Shown: positions 61,937 to 64,000 of the stretch, piece by piece
Layout of the letters: every line of letters starts with the position of its first letter
Position numbering within the stretch: position 1 is the first letter of the stretch
Assembly (NCBI GenBank): GCA_964403075.1
Contig: CAYOEV010000007.1
Span: forward strand, 1-64,000
DNA length: 64,000 bases
Direction: 5' to 3'
From: CAYOEV01 sp964403075
Lineage (GTDB): Bacteria > Bacteroidota > Bacteroidia > Cytophagales > Cyclobacteriaceae
Made by a program: the position numbers and the translations under genes
The notes under the pieces: model-generated
Databases searched by the model: none
Told to the model about the DNA's origin: nothing
Seen by the model: the letters and a program-made list of their open reading frames with translations, nothing else

Positions 61937-62310
61937 TCGATTTCGTCCAAGAGAATCGCCTTAAGGTTGGCATAATCCCAGGGCTTGGCTACAAAACGAG
62001 CCAAATTGAATTTCTCGAGCGCCTCTTCAATGTCTTCTTCCTGTGTATAACCTGAAACCATTACACGTTTGGGCGGAACATCAGGCTTGATTTCCATTAA
62101 TGCTTTTAAGAATTCTGTGCCGGTCATGATGGGCATTCGTTGATCAGTGACCACTACATCCACTTCATTGGTTTTGAGGTACTCAAGGGCCTCCTTCGCT
62201 GAGGAAGTCGTATATACGTCGAAGTCTCTACGAAACATTTCCTTGAAGAGCATCAGGTTGATTTCTTCATCGTCGACGTAAATGAGTGAAAGTTTGTTGT
62301 CTCCTGCCAT
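61933..62310 (-). CDS. Response regulator receiver protein
   Basis: A 125-residue single receiver domain. YVDDEEINL near residue 10, phosphoacceptor Asp in TDQRMPIMTGTEFL (about 56), MVSGYT and AKPWDY are present. It is very like the receiver domain of the fused regulator at 17533-18780 (shared YVDDEE, TDQRMP, TGTEFL and KPWD), without an output domain. It starts 3 bases after its histidine kinase. Confidence 0.92.
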   Translation of the reverse strand: MAGDNKLSLIYVDDEEINLMLFKEMFRRDFDVYTTSSAKEALEYLKTNEVDVVVTDQRMPIMTGTEFLKALMEIKPDVPPKRVMVSGYTQEEDIEEALEKFNLARFVAKPWDYANLKAILLDEID

Positions 62311-62313
62311 GGA

Positions 62314-64000
62314 TTAGGCCGTTTCAGTAGATAAAGGTAAAGAAATTCTGAACTCGGTTCCCATGTCCTTCTCAGAGTCTACGGTTATCGTTCCGCTATG
62401 TTTTTCAATGATACCATAGGTGATGGATAAGCCTAAACCTGTGCCTACACCTATCTTTTTAGTCGTAAAAAATGGGTCAAATATTTTCTCTGCATTTTCA
62501 TCGCTAATGCCAATACCCGTATCTTTGATGCTAATCAAAATCTCTTTATTTGTAAATAATTGCGTTTTCAAGATGATTGTTCCGTCTTTTTCTGTTTCAT
62601 TAATAGCATCTATGGCATTATTGATTAAGTTAACAAAGGCCTGATTAAGTTCCCCTTCATAGCCAGCAATTTTTGGAATACGGTCATCGTAATCCTTTAT
62701 TATTGTGATATTGTCTTTGTACTTACTTTTCAAAAGGAGCAAAGCCAGATCTAAATCTTTATGTAGGTTGACCATAGACTTTTCTTCCTGATTGGTTCTG
62801 GAAAAAGTACGCAAGCCTTTCACTATTCCTGTGGTGCGCTCGGCGCCTATTTTTACATTGTTAATCATCGCAGGAATGGCAGCGTAGGCTTCTTCAAAAA
62901 AGTTTTCCTTTTTTACAGTTTCCAGTTCCTCCAGCTTACTCTTCAGGTGCTTGTCATTGGGGTTAATATTATTTAGCCGGTCAATCACTTTAGCTACATC
63001 TCCAAAGTTTTGATTCAGGATATGCACACCGTTGTAAACAAAATTGATGGCATTGTTAATTTCATGTGCGATGCCCGCAGTGAGTGTACCCAATGAAGCC
63101 ATCTTTTCCGATTGTACCAGTTGCGACTGCGTCTTATGCAATTCATCCAGTAATTCACTTAATTCGCTTTTCTGCTGTTTCAAATGCTGGTTGGCCTTTT
63201 GCTTGTCTCTGTAACCAACGAACAGCAGTACTGCCAATGCGACCACCAGACCTACCACCAGCATGAGACTGAGCACGACGTTTCGCTGGAGACTGAGGGT
63301 AGAATCGTATTCCTGCATCTTTTGATCAGCCATTTGAATCTCAGTTTCTTTATCCTCAATGGATTCATTTAACTGATCAAGGATGATCTTTTGCTGCTGC
63401 AGGTCTGTTTTCTGGCGTTCTGCCTGCGTCTGCTGATCGCGTATACGGGTTCGAAGAAACTGTAAATCATTGGTTTCTTTTTCAAGTTCTTTTTGCTTGG
63501 TAGTAATTTCTTGTTCCAACCGATAGAGTTCCTGTTCCTTTTTCTTGAGTAAGGATTTGAAGTTATCTACGTCTTTATTTCTCAGGCTAAGCTGCGTTTT
63601 CTGCGTGTTGATCAGTTTGGATAATCCAGATAACCGACGTTGTAACGAATCTACGTCTTGATTGTATGCTTTGATTTCTTCCTCCATTTCCCGAGCGCGC
63701 GCCAGTTCGGCACGGTACAACCTTTCATCCGAAATGATCGAACCACCGAGAATACTCATTCCTGACAATATTTTTAAACGTTGACGTTCTATATTTCCCG
63801 GATTCATTTCAAAGTCCAACTTATCTTGGTTGTTGATAAAATTGATCATTGTAAACTGATCCTGTCCAAAATGGTCTGTAACCATGAGAATGGGACGACC
63901 CTCTAATCGTTCATAAAGCAACGGCACCAGTTCATTATACACACCTAGGACGAATATCAGATCAATATTGGACGGTATTTCAGCTATTGTTCTCCCCGTA
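62314..64000 (-). CDS. YfiR-domain sensor histidine kinase (5' partial)
   Basis: The frame stays open to the right edge, so the N-terminus is missing; an internal GTG at 63942 is not the true start. Visible parts: most of a YfiR/DUF4154-like periplasmic domain (PILMVTDHFG, MINFINNQDKLDFEMNPGN, RLKILSGM), a long coiled coil, a membrane helix (near 63230-63290), HisKA with the phospho-His in LTAGIAHEINNAINF (codon at 63064-63066) and HATPase with N box FVNLINNAIDAI and GVGTGLGLSITYG. It very probably phosphorylates the receiver protein 3 bases downstream. Confidence 0.92.
   Translation of the reverse strand, partial: TGRTIAEIPSNIDLIFVLGVYNELVPLLYERLEGRPILMVTDHFGQDQFTMINFINNQDKLDFEMNPGNIERQRLKILSGMSILGGSIISDERLYRAELARAREMEEEIKAYNQDVDSLQRRLSGLSKLINTQKTQLSLRNKDVDNFKSLLKKKEQELYRLEQEITTKQKELEKETNDLQFLRTRIRDQQTQAERQKTDLQQQKIILDQLNESIEDKETEIQMADQKMQEYDSTLSLQRNVVLSLMLVVGLVVALAVLLFVGYRDKQKANQHLKQQKSELSELLDELHKTQSQLVQSEKMASLGTLTAGIAHEINNAINFVYNGVHILNQNFGDVAKVIDRLNNINPNDKHLKSKLEELETVKKENFFEEAYAAIPAMINNVKIGAERTTGIVKGLRTFSRTNQEEKSMVNLHKDLDLALLLLKSKYKDNITIIKDYDDRIPKIAGYEGELNQAFVNLINNAIDAINETEKDGTIILKTQLFTNKEILISIKDTGIGISDENAEKIFDPFFTTKKIGVGTGLGLSITYGIIEKHSGTITVDSEKDMGTEFRISLPLSTETA

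Noticed and set aside
1..64000. CRISPR arrays, tRNA or rRNA genes, complete insertion sequences
   Set aside because: No regularly spaced repeats, cloverleaf-like segments, rRNA signatures or intact transposase frames were seen.

Overview
The window looks like a chromosomal segment of a Bacteroidota bacterium, most likely a marine-type Cytophagales. The basis is the gene content: two TonB-dependent receptors (one with a clear N-terminal carboxypeptidase-like domain), lipoproteins with Bacteroidota-style SDDD-like residues after the lipid cysteine, DUF3127, DUF2911, DUF4856, imelysin and HTTM families, a SiaB/SiaC pair, and promoter boxes of the Bacteroidota type (TAnnTTTG). Genes are dense, with many 4-base overlaps. 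I found no rRNA, tRNA, CRISPR array or intact insertion sequence.

Layout. 1-600: non-coding, with REP-like hairpins and a terminator. 0.6-9.8 kb: housekeeping metabolism (SDR epimerase and APS-type reductase CysH; a pterin pair of PTPS and FolE; membrane pyrophosphatase; nucleotide pyrophosphatase-like lipoprotein; SulP anion transporter; peptidyl-tRNA hydrolase). 9.9-13.8 kb: a 7TM sensor kinase, a YihY/BrkB membrane protein and a DUF4442 hotdog protein. 13.8-21 kb: a signalling island with SiaB kinase, SiaC phosphoprotein, a SiaA-like PP2C phosphatase, a PilJ-type histidine kinase, and a response regulator fused to an eroded PP2C domain. 21-31 kb: small DUF proteins, a TonB receptor, YheT-type hydrolase, MsrB, L-2-hydroxyglutarate oxidase and a large BNR-propeller protein. 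31-38 kb: a tripartite RND efflux operon containing one extra membrane protein. 38-43 kb: CheY-like protein, prolyl oligopeptidase, 3-hydroxybutyryl-CoA dehydrogenase and class II aldolase. 43-48.3 kb: a tight five-gene operon of sodium symporter, acetyltransferase, M20 hydrolase and two different PLP racemases. 48.8-50.6 kb: a gene-poor, decayed tract with probable transposase remnants. 50.6-57 kb: an A/T-richer cassette (DUF4856, imelysin, HTTM, TonB receptor), probably for iron uptake and probably acquired. 57-64 kb: a trans-sulfuration enzyme, an MscS channel, an M3 peptidase, and a second histidine kinase/response regulator pair that runs off the right edge.

The three assemblies most worth attention are (i) the Sia-type partner-switching island, which lacks the SiaD diguanylate cyclase known from Pseudomonas and carries a probable pseudo-phosphatase output; (ii) the DUF4856-imelysin-HTTM-TonB cassette beside decayed mobile DNA, with a strong hairpin just ahead of the HTTM start; and (iii) the two-racemase operon, which looks like a dedicated amino-acid or peptide scavenging route. 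Functions come from motif recognition by eye; no database search or structure prediction was run.
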